From positions 2,194,001 through 2,258,000 of the forward strand of contig NZ_CP126539.1 of the NCBI RefSeq assembly GCF_030177755.1: a stretch of DNA of 64,000 nt. The letters are read 5' to 3'. Shown here in pieces: positions 8,982-21,111 of the stretch. The stretch comes from Devosia sp. RR2S18. Its GTDB lineage: Bacteria > Pseudomonadota > Alphaproteobacteria > Rhizobiales > Devosiaceae. The position numbers were made by a program, and so were the translations under genes. How positions within the stretch are numbered: the stretch's first letter is position 1; every line of letters begins with the position of its first letter. Under the pieces are notes generated by a model that was given only the letters and a program-made list of their open reading frames with translations, did no database searches and was not told the origin of the DNA.

Positions 8982-10847
8982 AGTGTTGAGTGCTAGCGCC
9001 TGCTGCAATGCCGGCTGGTTGATGCGTAGGCCCAGATCATTGGTCATCGCCGAGACGAAATCGCTGTAGAGACCGACGCGCAGCTCGTTTTCGAGGCTCT
9101 CCTGGGCGTCGGCTTCCAACGCGCCCTCAGCGGGCGTCGTGCTGATGACGTCGAAGACGACGAACTGGCCGGACTGGCTGACGGCGCTGCCGTGATGATC
9201 GGGACCGCCGGCAAAAACTGCGGAAGCTACGGTGGTGTCGATAGTGCCGTCATCGGCGCCGAAGCGCGTGAAAGGTTGGCTGAGCTGAGGGAAGGCATTG
9301 TAGGAGGCGGCGACCTCCGCCAGCGCTTCCCCGTTGTCGAGCCGCGCTACCGCATCATCAGCAGCCGCCAGGAGGGCGTCGTTCACCGCTTCGCTGGTAT
9401 AGGCAGCCGCGATCTCCTCACGCGCCTCCTCGAGTGTTTGATCCCGCGCCGGCTCAATAGTGCTGACGTTGAAGAAGAGGTTGCCGCTGCCGCCGAGCGG
9501 GAGAGACGGCGTTAGTGCATCGGTTTCAGCGCGGAAGATGGCCTCGGCAACCCGTTGACGATCTTCCTGGGGCAGGCCCTCGACCGCAGCAAGCTCTGTG
9601 CCACCGGCGGTGACGTCGAGCTCATAGAGTTCGAGACCGAAGCGTTCGGCGATCTCGGGCAAGGGACGGAAGGCCGCGCGGAGTTCCTCCACCTGATCGA
9701 GAATGTCGGAGATCTCGTTGCGTGCTTCGGTCATGGCCAAATCTTCGGCGATCTGGTCCCGAACATCCGCCAGCGCGGGTTCGCCGCCGGCTTCGATGGC
9801 CGAAACAAAGACGGCACGCTGACCGGCAACGCCGGGGATGAGGGCAAACGTCCCTTCTTCGAGCCCAAAGGCAGCGGAAGCGAGATTGCGGTCGGTGATG
9901 CCGCTCTGGGGCAGGGTGCCTAGCTGCGTGGCGGTGAGGCCTGCATCGGCAACCAAGGTCTCGAATGGTGTACCGGCGGCAAGGCCTGCTTCGAAGGCCG
10001 CGACCTGCTCGGGGGTAGAGAGCACGACCTGCTGGATGGTACGTCGCTCTGGAACGCTGAGATTGGTGCGCGTCCGCTCATACTCAGCCGCGATGGCTTC
10101 GTCCGAGATGGTCCTGCCAGCCGCGAGTGTGGCTGGAGAGAGCACCAGCACCTGTGTGCTGCGCGTCTCGACCGTACGGAACTCGGCCTGACGTTCTGCC
10201 AGATACGCGGCCAGTTCTTCTTCCGTCGGGGCGGGCGGTGTGGGGATGCTGAGCTCGGAGAGCGTGAAATAATCGATGGTGCGCTGGTCGCCGGCATAGC
10301 GGTTGACCAGTCGGGAAGCGGCTTCGGGCAAAGCGGCCTGGCTGAAGAGCGTCAGCGACAGCTGCTGCCGGCGTGCGGCATCGGCCTGGTTCTCGAAATA
10401 CTCCCGCTCGGTGACGCCGCTCATTTGCAGTACCTGCTGGAACGAGGCGGGATCGAACGTGCCTAGTGTTCCCTGAAAACTGGGATCTTCGCGCACCATC
10501 TGGCTCAGTTGCGCTTCGGAGACGCCGAGGCCGAAATCGCTCGCCATCTGCGTCAGCGCCGCTTCCTGACCCAGTTGCTGGAGCACCGCGGAGGGAATGC
10601 CGAAGTTCATCGCCTCCTCGGCAGTTGGCACTGAACCGAGCTGCTGGGCGATGCGGTTGAGCTGGTTCTGATAGGCGCGCAGGAATGTGCTCGACTCGAT
10701 CTCCTGATCGCCCACGGTGGCAACCGTGTTGCTGCCGAGCCCGGTGATGACATTGTTGATGCCGAAGCCTGCAAGCCCCACCAGGAGAAAGACACCGAGG
10801 ATTTTCCCGGGCCAAGATTTTGCAAAGGCACGCAAACTATCGAGCAT
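8973..10847 (-). CDS. ppiD: Peptidylprolyl isomerase/chaperone, PpiD-SurA type, membrane anchored
   Basis: Periplasmic folding factor for exported proteins, held in the inner membrane. The 624-residue protein starts with MLDSLRAFAKSWPGKILG and one membrane helix (about residues 17-36). A SurA-N-like domain follows (VGDQEIESSTFLRAYQNQLNRI near 45), then a parvulin-like region around 240-370, weakly conserved as in other alphaproteobacterial PpiD proteins, and a long C-terminal helical part. It diverges from tpiA and leads the minus-strand run into trpE, the usual place for this gene in related genomes. Family certain from N-terminal architecture; catalytic competence of the parvulin domain is not evident by eye. 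Confidence 0.85.
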   Translation of the reverse strand: MLDSLRAFAKSWPGKILGVFLLVGLAGFGINNVITGLGSNTVATVGDQEIESSTFLRAYQNQLNRIAQQLGSVPTAEEAMNFGIPSAVLQQLGQEAALTQMASDFGLGVSEAQLSQMVREDPSFQGTLGTFDPASFQQVLQMSGVTEREYFENQADAARRQQLSLTLFSQAALPEAASRLVNRYAGDQRTIDYFTLSELSIPTPPAPTEEELAAYLAERQAEFRTVETRSTQVLVLSPATLAAGRTISDEAIAAEYERTRTNLSVPERRTIQQVVLSTPEQVAAFEAGLAAGTPFETLVADAGLTATQLGTLPQSGITDRNLASAAFGLEEGTFALIPGVAGQRAVFVSAIEAGGEPALADVRDQIAEDLAMTEARNEISDILDQVEELRAAFRPLPEIAERFGLELYELDVTAGGTELAAVEGLPQEDRQRVAEAIFRAETDALTPSLPLGGSGNLFFNVSTIEPARDQTLEEAREEIAAAYTSEAVNDALLAAADDAVARLDNGEALAEVAASYNAFPQLSQPFTRFGADDGTIDTTVASAVFAGGPDHHGSAVSQSGQFVVFDVISTTPAEGALEADAQESLENELRVGLYSDFVSAMTNDLGLRINQPALQQALALNTGL

Positions 10848-10971
10848 CTGAGACGTTCCAATTCGGCGATGCTAGGCTTTACCGCATGAGCGGCGGCACC
10901 TAGTAATCCAGTTTGACAGCCGGGGTTAGGGCAAAGCCCGCCATGGTGCAAGAGGAATGCAGGAGCAAACA

Positions 10972-11727
10972 GTGACCATGACCATCACGCCGCTTATCGC
11001 AGGTAACTGGAAGATGAACGGCCTTCGCAGCTCGCTCGACGAGGTGGCGGAGCTCGCGGGGCTGCTGACCACCGGGGAAGCGCCGCGCGCACTTGTGGTC
11101 ATCTGTCCCCCTGCAACTATCCTCCATACGGTCGCCTCGGCCGGAGCGACCAGCGGGATTCTGGCGGGTGGCCAGGACTGCCACACCGCTGTCTCCGGCG
11201 CCCACACTGGCGACCTTTCCGCCTCGATGCTTGCCGATGCCGGCGCGCAATATGTCATCGTGGGCCACTCCGAACGTCGCGCTGCGCATGGCGAAACCGA
11301 CGAGGTGGTGCGGGCCAAGGCGGAGGCCGCCATTGGCGCGGGACTGAAGCCAATCATCTGCGTGGGCGAGACCGAAAGCGAGCGCGACGCGGGCAATGCG
11401 GAAGCCGTGGTCGCTAGCCAGATCACCGGATCGATTCCCGATGCCGCAGGCCAGCATGAGGTGATCGTCGCCTATGAACCCATCTGGGCCATCGGTACCG
11501 GGCGGACCCCGAGCTGCGAAGAGATCGGACAGATGCACAATGCCATCCGCCGGCAATTGGTGGAGCGGTTTGGGGAGAAGGGCGCCAGCACGCGCATTCT
11601 CTATGGTGGGTCGATGAAGCCGATGAATGCGCGCGAGATCCTCGACATCGAGAATGTGAATGGTGGCCTTGTTGGCGGCGCCAGCCTCTTGGCAAAAGAC
11701 TTCTACACCATTATCTCGGCGGTATGA
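10972..11727 (+). CDS. tpiA: Triosephosphate isomerase
   Basis: Interconverts dihydroxyacetone phosphate and glyceraldehyde 3-phosphate in glycolysis. About 250 residues form the TIM barrel with AGNWKMNG at the start, the catalytic histidine in VIVGHSERR, the catalytic glutamate in AYEPIWAIGTG and the phosphate loop ILYGGSMKP and GGLVGGASL. Three starts are in frame: ATG 10957, GTG 10972 and ATG 10978. GTG 10972 is favoured because AGGAG lies six bases upstream, but ATG 10978 is nearly as likely. It diverges from the ppiD-like gene. Confidence 0.96.
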   Translation: MTMTITPLIAGNWKMNGLRSSLDEVAELAGLLTTGEAPRALVVICPPATILHTVASAGATSGILAGGQDCHTAVSGAHTGDLSASMLADAGAQYVIVGHSERRAAHGETDEVVRAKAEAAIGAGLKPIICVGETESERDAGNAEAVVASQITGSIPDAAGQHEVIVAYEPIWAIGTGRTPSCEEIGQMHNAIRRQLVERFGEKGASTRILYGGSMKPMNAREILDIENVNGGLVGGASLLAKDFYTIISAV

Positions 11728-11833
11728 GCGGATGCTGGAGGCGGGCTAAAACTTGGCCGGCGCCTCTGGCCTTTGCCGTTCGAGGCGTGTATGACGCGCC
11801 ATCTTTTGACCAAGACCGATTGACTGAGACACG

Positions 11834-12346
11834 ATGGCGAACGTCCTGATTGTGGCCTATCTGCTGATCGTCCTGGCGCTGATTGCGGTGATCCTGCTGC
11901 AGCGCTCGGAAGGTGGCGCGCTGGGCATTGGCGGCGGTGGTGGCGGCGGGCTGATGACCGCGCGCGGCTCTGCAAACCTGCTAACCCGCACCACGGCGAT
12001 CCTGGCTACGCTCTTTTTCGCCACGGCAATCGGGCTGACGATTCTTTCCGAGCTGGATCGCGGCACCTCGGGCATTCTCGAGCGCGCGGCGCAGGGTCAA
12101 GACGGGGCTGCACCCACCAGCGTGCTTGATGCGCTCAATTCGCTGCAGGGCACCGAGACGCTTCCTGTTCCTGCCGCTGAGACGCCTGCCGCTCCCGAGG
12201 GTGCTGACCCGGTGACCGACCCGACGCTACCGCTGCCAGCGACCGATGTCGCACCTGCTGCGGAGCCCGTGGTGGTGGAGACTGCTCCGGCCGGTTCGAG
12301 CGATCTACCGGTGCCTTTGGCTCCGGCTGAGACGCCGGCCAACTAA
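11834..12346 (+). CDS. secG: Protein translocase subunit SecG
   Basis: Small accessory subunit of the SecYEG channel in the inner membrane. Two membrane helices are visible (about residues 3-22 and 53-72) on either side of the conserved LLQRSEGGALGIGGG / SANLLTRTTA loop. The C-terminal 80 residues are a low-complexity Ala/Pro/Glu-rich tail, as is common in Hyphomicrobiales. It lies between tpiA and pyrG, its standard neighbourhood in this order. Confidence 0.94.
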   Translation: MANVLIVAYLLIVLALIAVILLQRSEGGALGIGGGGGGGLMTARGSANLLTRTTAILATLFFATAIGLTILSELDRGTSGILERAAQGQDGAAPTSVLDALNSLQGTETLPVPAAETPAAPEGADPVTDPTLPLPATDVAPAAEPVVVETAPAGSSDLPVPLAPAETPAN

Positions 12347-12369
12347 CCCGCCGAAAGGCGAAACGGAAA

Positions 12370-12399
12370 AAGGGGATGGCGACATCCCCTTCTTCTTTT
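12370..12399 (+). terminator. rho-independent terminator after secG
   Basis: AAGGGGATG-GCGA-CATCCCCTT stem-loop (stem 12370-12391) followed by TCTTCTTTT. A good intrinsic terminator separating secG from pyrG. Confidence 0.88.
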
Positions 12400-12451
12400 G
12401 TGTAGAGCGCCTCCTGGCCTCTACGAATCGACGCTGATGTGATTAAGGTGA

Positions 12452-14086
<1,635 letters not shown>

Positions 14087-14094
14087 CTCGCACA

Positions 14095-14271
14095 ATGGCC
14101 GAGATCGTCAATCTCCGCACTGTTCGCAAGCAGAAGGCGCGTGCGGAGAAGGCCACCCAGGCTGAGCAAAACCGCATCACCCATGGCCGCACCAAGGCGG
14201 AGAAGCTGCGCAGCAAGGCCGAAGCCGAGCTCGCCGCCAAGCGGCTCGACAGCCACAAGCTTGACGAATAG
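14095..14271 (+). CDS. DUF4169-like small basic protein
   Basis: A 58-residue frame begins eight bases after the pyrG stop: MAEIVNLRTVRKQKARAEKA and so on to LDSHKLDE. It is almost entirely Lys/Arg/Ala/Glu, predicted as one long charged helix. The MAEIVNLRxxRKxxARxxK opening is what I know of the DUF4169 family, small proteins found widely in Alphaproteobacteria. Function unknown. It is very close behind pyrG and probably co-transcribed. Confidence 0.8.
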   Translation: MAEIVNLRTVRKQKARAEKATQAEQNRITHGRTKAEKLRSKAEAELAAKRLDSHKLDE

Positions 14272-14362
14272 CGCCGTTGCGTGAATTGCTCGCAACCCTT
14301 GGGCAGGCTGCATGTTGCAGCCCGTCGACTTCAATCACCGTGAACAACTGACAGGATTTGCT

Positions 14363-15439
14363 ATGCGACTTCTCATGCTCGGCACCGGCGGCATGGCCCG
14401 GCTTCATGTGAAGGGGTTCAGGGAAGCCGAGGGCGTGGAGATCGTCGCGGCTGTGGATACCGATCCCAACCGCCTGCAAGCTTTCCGGGAGGCCAACGAC
14501 ATCCCGCGGGGTTTCGCCTCGCTGGACGCAGCTTTGGCTTGGGGCGAGTTCGACGCGATCACCAATATTACGCCCGACAGCGTGCATTACCCCACCACCA
14601 TGGCGGCCCTGAAGGCTGGCAAGCACGTCTTCTGCGAGAAGCCACTCGCCACCGATCACGCCAAGGCTTTCGAAATGACCGAGACCGCCGAGCGGCTCGG
14701 TCTCGTCAACATGGTCAATCTGACCTATCGCAACGTGCCGCAGCTGCAGAAGGCGCATGAACTCATTGCGTCAGGGCAGATCGGAGCGGTGAAGCACATC
14801 GAAGCGAGCTATCTGCAGAGCTGGCTGGTGTCGAAGGCCTGGGGCGATTGGCGCACCTCGCCGACCTGGCTCTGGCGCCTCAGCACCAAGCATGGCTCCA
14901 ATGGCGTGCTGGGTGATATTGGCATTCATATTCTCGACTTCGCCGCCTATGCGGCCGGCACCGAATACAAGAACGTCTTCTTTCGCCTGCAGACCTTCGA
15001 CAAGGCGGAAAACGGGTCCATTGGCGAATACAAGCTCGACGCCAACGACACCTTCGTCATGACCGCTGAGATGACCAACGGCGCCATGGCGGTGATACAT
15101 GCCACCCGCTGGGCATCGGGGCACCTCAACGATCTGCGGCTGCGTATCTATGGCGAGAAGGGCGGCATCCATCTGGTCGATATCAACCACACGCCCAAGC
15201 TGATGGTCTGCCTGGGCGACGATGTTGAAACCGCGACCTGGACCGAAATGGAAGTCGAGCCGGTGCAGACCAATTATGCCCGCTTCGTGGAAGCGGTGCG
15301 CGCCGGGCAAAACATGGAGCCGTCTTTCCGTCACGCCGCCAATCTGCAGAAAATCCTTGATCTAGCGGCCGTGACGGAGCGAGATCGGAGCGAGCACTTA
15401 GCCGCCGCGCCCGCCAAGCCCAAGGTCGTGATCGACTAA
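14363..15439 (+). CDS. Gfo/Idh/MocA-family NAD(P)-dependent oxidoreductase
   Basis: Probable sugar or inositol dehydrogenase of the cytoplasm. The 358 residues start with a Rossmann glycine motif (LMLGTGGMARLHVKGF), continue with the family signature GKHVFCEKPLATDHAKA near residue 90 and the helical segment GVLGDIGIHILDFAAYAAG that carries the catalytic histidine region. ATG 14363 is preceded by AGGA at a good distance; an in-frame upstream ATG at 14312 lacks a site. The substrate cannot be named. A strong terminator follows. Confidence 0.85.
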   Translation: MRLLMLGTGGMARLHVKGFREAEGVEIVAAVDTDPNRLQAFREANDIPRGFASLDAALAWGEFDAITNITPDSVHYPTTMAALKAGKHVFCEKPLATDHAKAFEMTETAERLGLVNMVNLTYRNVPQLQKAHELIASGQIGAVKHIEASYLQSWLVSKAWGDWRTSPTWLWRLSTKHGSNGVLGDIGIHILDFAAYAAGTEYKNVFFRLQTFDKAENGSIGEYKLDANDTFVMTAEMTNGAMAVIHATRWASGHLNDLRLRIYGEKGGIHLVDINHTPKLMVCLGDDVETATWTEMEVEPVQTNYARFVEAVRAGQNMEPSFRHAANLQKILDLAAVTERDRSEHLAAAPAKPKVVID

Positions 15440-15448
15440 CGAAACCAA

Positions 15449-15475
15449 AAGGCCGGTGTCGAAAACACCGGCCTT
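15449..15475. terminator. bidirectional terminator
   Basis: AAGGCCGGTGT / ACACCGGCCTT, an 11-bp stem with a 5-base loop and a T-rich tail on the plus strand. It lies between the convergent oxidoreductase and the glyoxalase-like gene. Confidence 0.88.
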
Positions 15476-15482
15476 GTTGTTT

Positions 15483-15913
15483 CTACCAATTCACTTGGCA
15501 TTCGGCGCCGCGCGGGCCGAACTGCATGCTGTCCTCGGTATACTGGAAGATTTCCAACTTGACCCCGTTGGGATCAGCCATCCAGGCCTGCCAAGTGCCG
15601 TCAACGCCCAGCTTCTTGTCGGTAATCTCCGCGCCCTTGCTGCGGACGGCCTCGATGAACCCATCGATGTCCTCCGTTTCAAGGCAGATGTGGTTGATCT
15701 GGTCGGTTTCCGCGAAGCGTGACTCCCCCTTGCGGAACACCTCGATAAAGGTGCGTTCCCCAAGTCGAGATAGTAGCCGATGCGTTCTTCGCCGCGCTTA
15801 AAGGTAAACGCTAGCGGCAGGCCAAGAACCTCGCAGTAGAATTTCTCGGTCGCATCGAGGTCGCGAGCGAAGATGCAGGTGTGGGCGATCTGCTTGATGT
15901 GCGGTGTGGTCAA
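15483..15913 (-). pseudogene. Lactoylglutathione lyase-like VOC protein, interrupted by a single-base frameshift
   Basis: Two overlapping frames together make one glyoxalase/VOC protein of about 143 residues. The first gives HIKQIAHTCIFARDLDATEKFYCEVLG up to GYYLDLG. The second continues with VFRKGE, INHICLETEDIDGFIEAVRSKG and ends PNGVKLEIFQYTEDS. The break is at 15758-15761, a run of four C (GGGG on the coding strand); a fifth G would restore the continuous reading LDLG-ERTFIEVFRKGE. The start is TTG at 15913 with GGAGG seven bases upstream. One missing base in a homopolymer can be a real mutation or a sequencing error; otherwise both halves are well conserved with no other stops, which favours error or a very recent event. 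Confidence 0.85.
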
Positions 15914-16017
15914 TTGGAGCCTCCTTCTTCCTGTCCATGCGTCTAACGGTTCGCGCGGGCGGAACGAACCCATCTTTTTTGCCCCGCCCCCTTTTCCTTG
16001 TCACATGGCGCGTCTAG

Positions 16018-17337
<1,320 letters not shown>

Positions 17338-17345
17338 GCTCTCTC

Positions 17346-17372
17346 AAGCCCGGCAGCGATGCCGGGCTTTTT
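17346..17372 (+). terminator. rho-independent terminator after eno
   Basis: AAGCCCGGCA-GCGA-TGCCGGGCTT perfect 10-bp stem, followed by a T-run. Confidence 0.9.
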
Positions 17373-17460
17373 CTTGTCAGCTGTTCTTCACTTTTGCTGT
17401 GACCGGCAACGGGCTGGTGCGCGACCCGTTGGGACACGCAGGCAGCAAAGGAGACAACTA

Positions 17461-18252
17461 ATGGCTGAACGCGCCAAACTCGCCGTCGTGACCGGCGCCT
17501 CTTTGGGCATCGGGCTCGAACTGGCCAAGCAGTGCATCGAGCACGGCTACGACCTCATTATTGCGTCCGATACTGAGGAGATCCAGGAGGCTGCGGCCGT
17601 ACTGCGCGGTCTCGGTGGCACGGTTGAGGCGGTGCAGGCCGATCTCGCGACCCGGATCGGCATCGACCAACTCTATACGACCGTGGCGCGGCAGGGGCGC
17701 CCCGTTGACGTGCTGATGGCAAATGCCGGCCGTGGCCTCGGCGAGGCCTTTGTCGATCAAGACTTCGCCGACATCCAGCGGGTGATCGACACCAATGTGT
17801 TCGGCACCACATATTTGCTGCATCGGTTCCTGCGCGACATGCGCAATCGCAACGAGGGCAAGGTGCTGATCACCGGCTCTATCGCGGGCGCGATGCCGGG
17901 CGCCTTCCAGGCGGTCTACAATGCCACCAAGGCCTATGTAGATTCTTTCGCCTATGCGCTCCGCAACGAACTCAAGGACACCGACATCACAGTCACCTGT
18001 TTGATGCCGGGGCCGACCGATACGGACTTCTTCGAGACGGCTGACATGCTCGACACCAAGGTCGGTACCGACAAGAAGGACGATCCGGCCATGGTGGCCA
18101 AAAAGGGCTTCGACGCCATGATGCGCGGCGAGGGCCACGAGGTCACCGGCTTTGCCAACAAGATGCAAGCCATGATGGCCAATATCATGCCTGACGATGC
18201 CCTGGCCGAAATGCACCGCAAGATGGCGCAGCCCGGCACCGCCAAGCACTAG
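17461..18252 (+). CDS. Short-chain dehydrogenase/reductase (SDR)
   Basis: NAD(P)-dependent oxidoreductase of unknown substrate. The 263 residues contain the cofactor motif VVTGASLGIGLELAKQ (residues about 9-24), NAG in MANAGRGLG, the catalytic serine in LITGSIAGAMPGAFQ and the catalytic YNATKAY (Tyr-x3-Lys). The C-terminal part, with VAKKGFDAMMRGEGHEVTG, resembles the DltE/short-chain group with a lid near the end. ATG 17461 has AAGGAG eight bases upstream; the frame is open further upstream but without a start site. Confidence 0.86.
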   Translation: MAERAKLAVVTGASLGIGLELAKQCIEHGYDLIIASDTEEIQEAAAVLRGLGGTVEAVQADLATRIGIDQLYTTVARQGRPVDVLMANAGRGLGEAFVDQDFADIQRVIDTNVFGTTYLLHRFLRDMRNRNEGKVLITGSIAGAMPGAFQAVYNATKAYVDSFAYALRNELKDTDITVTCLMPGPTDTDFFETADMLDTKVGTDKKDDPAMVAKKGFDAMMRGEGHEVTGFANKMQAMMANIMPDDALAEMHRKMAQPGTAKH

Positions 18253-18255
18253 AGC

Positions 18256-19731
18256 CTACTGGAACGCCGTCTCGGCAAAACTTCTGAGCTTGCGCGAATG
18301 CAGCCGCTCCGGCGGCTGGTCGCGCAGGATCTCCATCGCTCGCAGGCCGATCTGCAGATGCCGGTTAACCTGCGTGCGGTAGAAGTCCGAGGCCATGCCG
18401 GGCAGCTTGAGCTCGCCATGGAGCGGCTTGTCGGAGACGCAGAGCAGGGTGCCGTAGGGCACGCGGAAGCGGAACCCATTAGCAGCGATGGTCGCCGACT
18501 CCATGTCCAGGGCGACAGCGCGAGACTGGCTAAGGCGCCGCGTAATCTCGGCCTGGTCGCGCAATTCCCAATTGCGATTGTCGAAGGTCGCGACTGTACC
18601 GGTGCGCATGATCTTCTTGGTCTCAACGCCATCGGTCTGGGTCACTTCCCCCACCGCCTGCTGCAGGGCAACCTGCACCTCGGCCAGCGCCGGTATCGGC
18701 ACCGAGAGCGGCAGGTCGGCGTCGAGCACGTGGTCTTCCCGCACATAGGCATGCGCCAGGACGAAGTCGCCCAACTCCTGCGAATTGCGCAAGCCGGCAC
18801 AGTGCCCCAGCATGATCCAGGCATGGGGCCGCAGCACTGCGATATGGTCGGTGATCGTCTTGGCGTTGGATGGCCCCACGCCGATATTGACCATGGTGAT
18901 GCCGCGCTTGCCGCCGGCGGTCAGGTGATAGGCGGGCATCTGTGGGGCCCGCACCGGGGCCGAACCGGCCGTGGTGCCGCCGCGCAGCATGTTGTCTGTC
19001 ACCACATTGCCCGGCTCGATGAAGCTCTCGTAATGCGGATGCCCCTCGCGCATATATTCCTTCGCGACCCGGCAGAACTCGTCGATGTAGAAGGCGTAGT
19101 TGGTGAAGATGACGAAGTTCTGGAAGTGCTGGGCGGCAGTGCCCGTATAGTGGCTTAGCCGGAACAGCGAATAGTCCACCCGCGGTGCGGTGAAGGCCGA
19201 GAGCGGGTATGGCCCGCCCTTGCGTGGCACAAAGCTGCCATTGGCGATCTCGTCGTCGGTATGGGCTAGGTCCGGCGCGTCGAACACGTCACGGAGCGGC
19301 ACGCTCAACGCATTCAGGGCTTCCCCATCCACCCGCTCATCGGGCGGCATGGAGAAATGCAGCGGAATGGGGGTGTCGGATTCTCCGATGTCGATGGTGC
19401 CGCCATGATTCTTCAGAATCGCGGCGAACTGCTCCTGTAGGTAGCTCCGAAAGAGATCCGGCGCGGTCACCGTCGTTCGGTAAATTCCGGGCGTGTGGAG
19501 AAAACCATAGGGCAGGGTGCTCTCATGCTTGCTGTAGCTGGTCGAACGCACTTCGACCTGGGGATAGCAGGCGCGCACCCGCCCTTCCGGTGCCTTGCCC
19601 GACGCCAGGGCATCGAGGTGGGCGCGGATGAAGCTCGTATTGCGATGATAGATATGCGCGAGATGGCTCCAGGCCTGCTCGGGGTCGGTAAAGGACTGGG
19701 TTTCGAGGCGGGGCGGGCTGATTGTCGTCAT
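18256..19731 (-). CDS. amn: AMP nucleosidase
   Basis: Cleaves AMP to adenine and ribose 5-phosphate, helping to set adenylate levels. Of 491 residues, the N-terminal half is the AMN-specific domain (PRVDYSLFRLSHYTGTAAQHFQNFVIFTNYAFY, residues about 175-215). The C-terminal half is the purine phosphorylase fold with ITMVNIGVGPSNAKTITDHIAVLRPHAWIMLGHCAGLRNSQ and the catalytic acid region AVALDMESATIAANGFRFRVPYGTLLCVSDKP. It ends four bases from the convergent SDR gene. Confidence 0.95.
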   Translation of the reverse strand: MTTISPPRLETQSFTDPEQAWSHLAHIYHRNTSFIRAHLDALASGKAPEGRVRACYPQVEVRSTSYSKHESTLPYGFLHTPGIYRTTVTAPDLFRSYLQEQFAAILKNHGGTIDIGESDTPIPLHFSMPPDERVDGEALNALSVPLRDVFDAPDLAHTDDEIANGSFVPRKGGPYPLSAFTAPRVDYSLFRLSHYTGTAAQHFQNFVIFTNYAFYIDEFCRVAKEYMREGHPHYESFIEPGNVVTDNMLRGGTTAGSAPVRAPQMPAYHLTAGGKRGITMVNIGVGPSNAKTITDHIAVLRPHAWIMLGHCAGLRNSQELGDFVLAHAYVREDHVLDADLPLSVPIPALAEVQVALQQAVGEVTQTDGVETKKIMRTGTVATFDNRNWELRDQAEITRRLSQSRAVALDMESATIAANGFRFRVPYGTLLCVSDKPLHGELKLPGMASDFYRTQVNRHLQIGLRAMEILRDQPPERLHSRKLRSFAETAFQ

Positions 19732-20208
19732 GCTTTTCTCTCTCGCCGGCTTTTGGGGAGCCGGTATCCTCCGGTCGTCCTCGTGGCCATTTCAGGGGCC
19801 TCGACTAGCTCCATCCAATGACAGTTTCTCAACAGCGCTTCAACTGCGGCTGGCAGGGCTGGGCCCCTTTCACATAGCGGTGAGGGCGCCTTTTCTCGCC
19901 GCATTTGCCTCCCATCTTGTAGGCAAGTTCATCGGCACGGCAAGCGACCCATGCAACCGGTGAGCGTGGAGTGCCGTGTTGGCCGCTTGTCCCCCAAGCC
20001 CTCAACAGTGCGGCAGGCCGGCACTCCCAATTGGCTGCGATGGCAGAGATGCCGTCGCAGCCTCGTCGTTTCTGGCCTGCGCTTTCCCCACCTTCCGTCC
20101 ACACGCCAAGCTGCCTTGCGGCAAAAAGCATGGACGCCGCATGCGGCATTTCCTATTGCAGCGGCATGGCCGCAGCGGCCGCTCCCATTCCAATCATCGG
20201 AGGCTCCC
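19732..20208. other. 477-base intergenic region between amn and folD
   Basis: Divergent promoter region for amn (minus) and folD (plus). A short inverted repeat, GCCGGCT near 19747 and AGCCGG near 19762, lies in the amn leader. Several frames are open here on both strands, including one fused in frame to folD, but their residue make-up is Arg/Cys/Pro-rich and has no family resemblance. I see no RNA gene or known riboswitch. Confidence 0.5.
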
Positions 20209-21111
20209 ATGACGGCTAAGATTATCGACGGCAAGAGTTTCGCCGAGGGCCTGCGTGGCCGGATCGCCGAGCATGTGGGTCGGCTTAAGCAAGATCATGG
20301 CATCACGCCGGGGCTGGCTGTGGTCATCGTCGGCCATGATCCAGCCAGCCAGGTCTATGTGACCAACAAGGCCAAGCAGACCGCTGAAGTGGGGATGGCT
20401 TCGTTGAAGCATGAACTGCCCGAGGACACCTCCCAGGAAGCGCTCCTGGCATTGGTGCAGGCGCTCAACAATGACCCGGCTGTGCACGGCATTCTCGTGC
20501 AGATGCCGCTGCCCGCGCAGATCGATCCGGTCCGCGTGATCGAGACTATCGCGCCCGAAAAGGACGTCGACTGCTTCACCCCCGCCAATGTCGGCAAGGT
20601 GCAGATCGGCTTGCCAGGGCCTGTGTCCTGCACCCCTTTGGGGTGCCTCATGCTGCTGCGCGATCAGCTTGGCTCGCTGGCAGGGCTCAACGCCGTGATC
20701 GTCGGCCGCTCCAATTTGGTCGGTAAGCCGATGGCTCAGTTGCTGCTGCGCGAGAACTGCACCGTGACGGTCGCGCACTCAAAGACGCAAAACCTGGCCG
20801 ACGTGGTGCGCCAGGCCGACATCGTCATTGCCGCTGTCGGTCGTCCGCAGATGATCAAGGGCGAGTGGATCAAGTCGGGTGCTACAGTGATCGACGTAGG
20901 CATCAATCGCATCGATGCGCCCGAGCGCGGCGATGGCAAGACCCGGCTCGTGGGCGATGTGGCCTATGCGGAAGCCTCGAAAATCGCCGGGGCCATCACC
21001 CCCGTTCCGGGCGGCGTCGGTCCGATGACCATCGCGTGCCTCCTTGCCAATACCGTCACCACCGCGTGCCTCATCAACGGCTTGACACCGCCGAGCGACC
21101 TCACCGCATGA
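20209..21111 (+). CDS. folD: Bifunctional methylenetetrahydrofolate dehydrogenase/cyclohydrolase
   Basis: Interconverts 5,10-methylene-THF and 10-formyl-THF, feeding one-carbon units to purine and methionine synthesis. The 300-residue protein has the substrate lysine region [17 protein letters not shown], the family signature [13 protein letters not shown], the dinucleotide site [19 protein letters not shown] and the C-terminal [21 protein letters not shown] 20209 has GGAGG six bases upstream and starts exactly at the conserved AKIIDGK; the longer frame from 19951 is rejected. Its stop overlaps the next gene (ATGA). Confidence 0.97.
   Translation: MTAKIIDGKSFAEGLRGRIAEHVGRLKQDHGITPGLAVVIVGHDPASQVYVTNKAKQTAEVGMASLKHELPEDTSQEALLALVQALNNDPAVHGILVQMPLPAQIDPVRVIETIAPEKDVDCFTPANVGKVQIGLPGPVSCTPLGCLMLLRDQLGSLAGLNAVIVGRSNLVGKPMAQLLLRENCTVTVAHSKTQNLADVVRQADIVIAAVGRPQMIKGEWIKSGATVIDVGINRIDAPERGDGKTRLVGDVAYAEASKIAGAITPVPGGVGPMTIACLLANTVTTACLINGLTPPSDLTA

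Noticed and set aside
19829..20149. Minus-strand small protein in the amn-folD gap
   Set aside because: Arg/Cys/Pro-rich make-up typical of non-coding GC-rich DNA, no good start site, overlapping rival frames.
19951..20208. N-terminal extension of folD
   Set aside because: In frame but without family similarity, and a GGAGG site sits before the ATG at 20209 where known FolD proteins begin.
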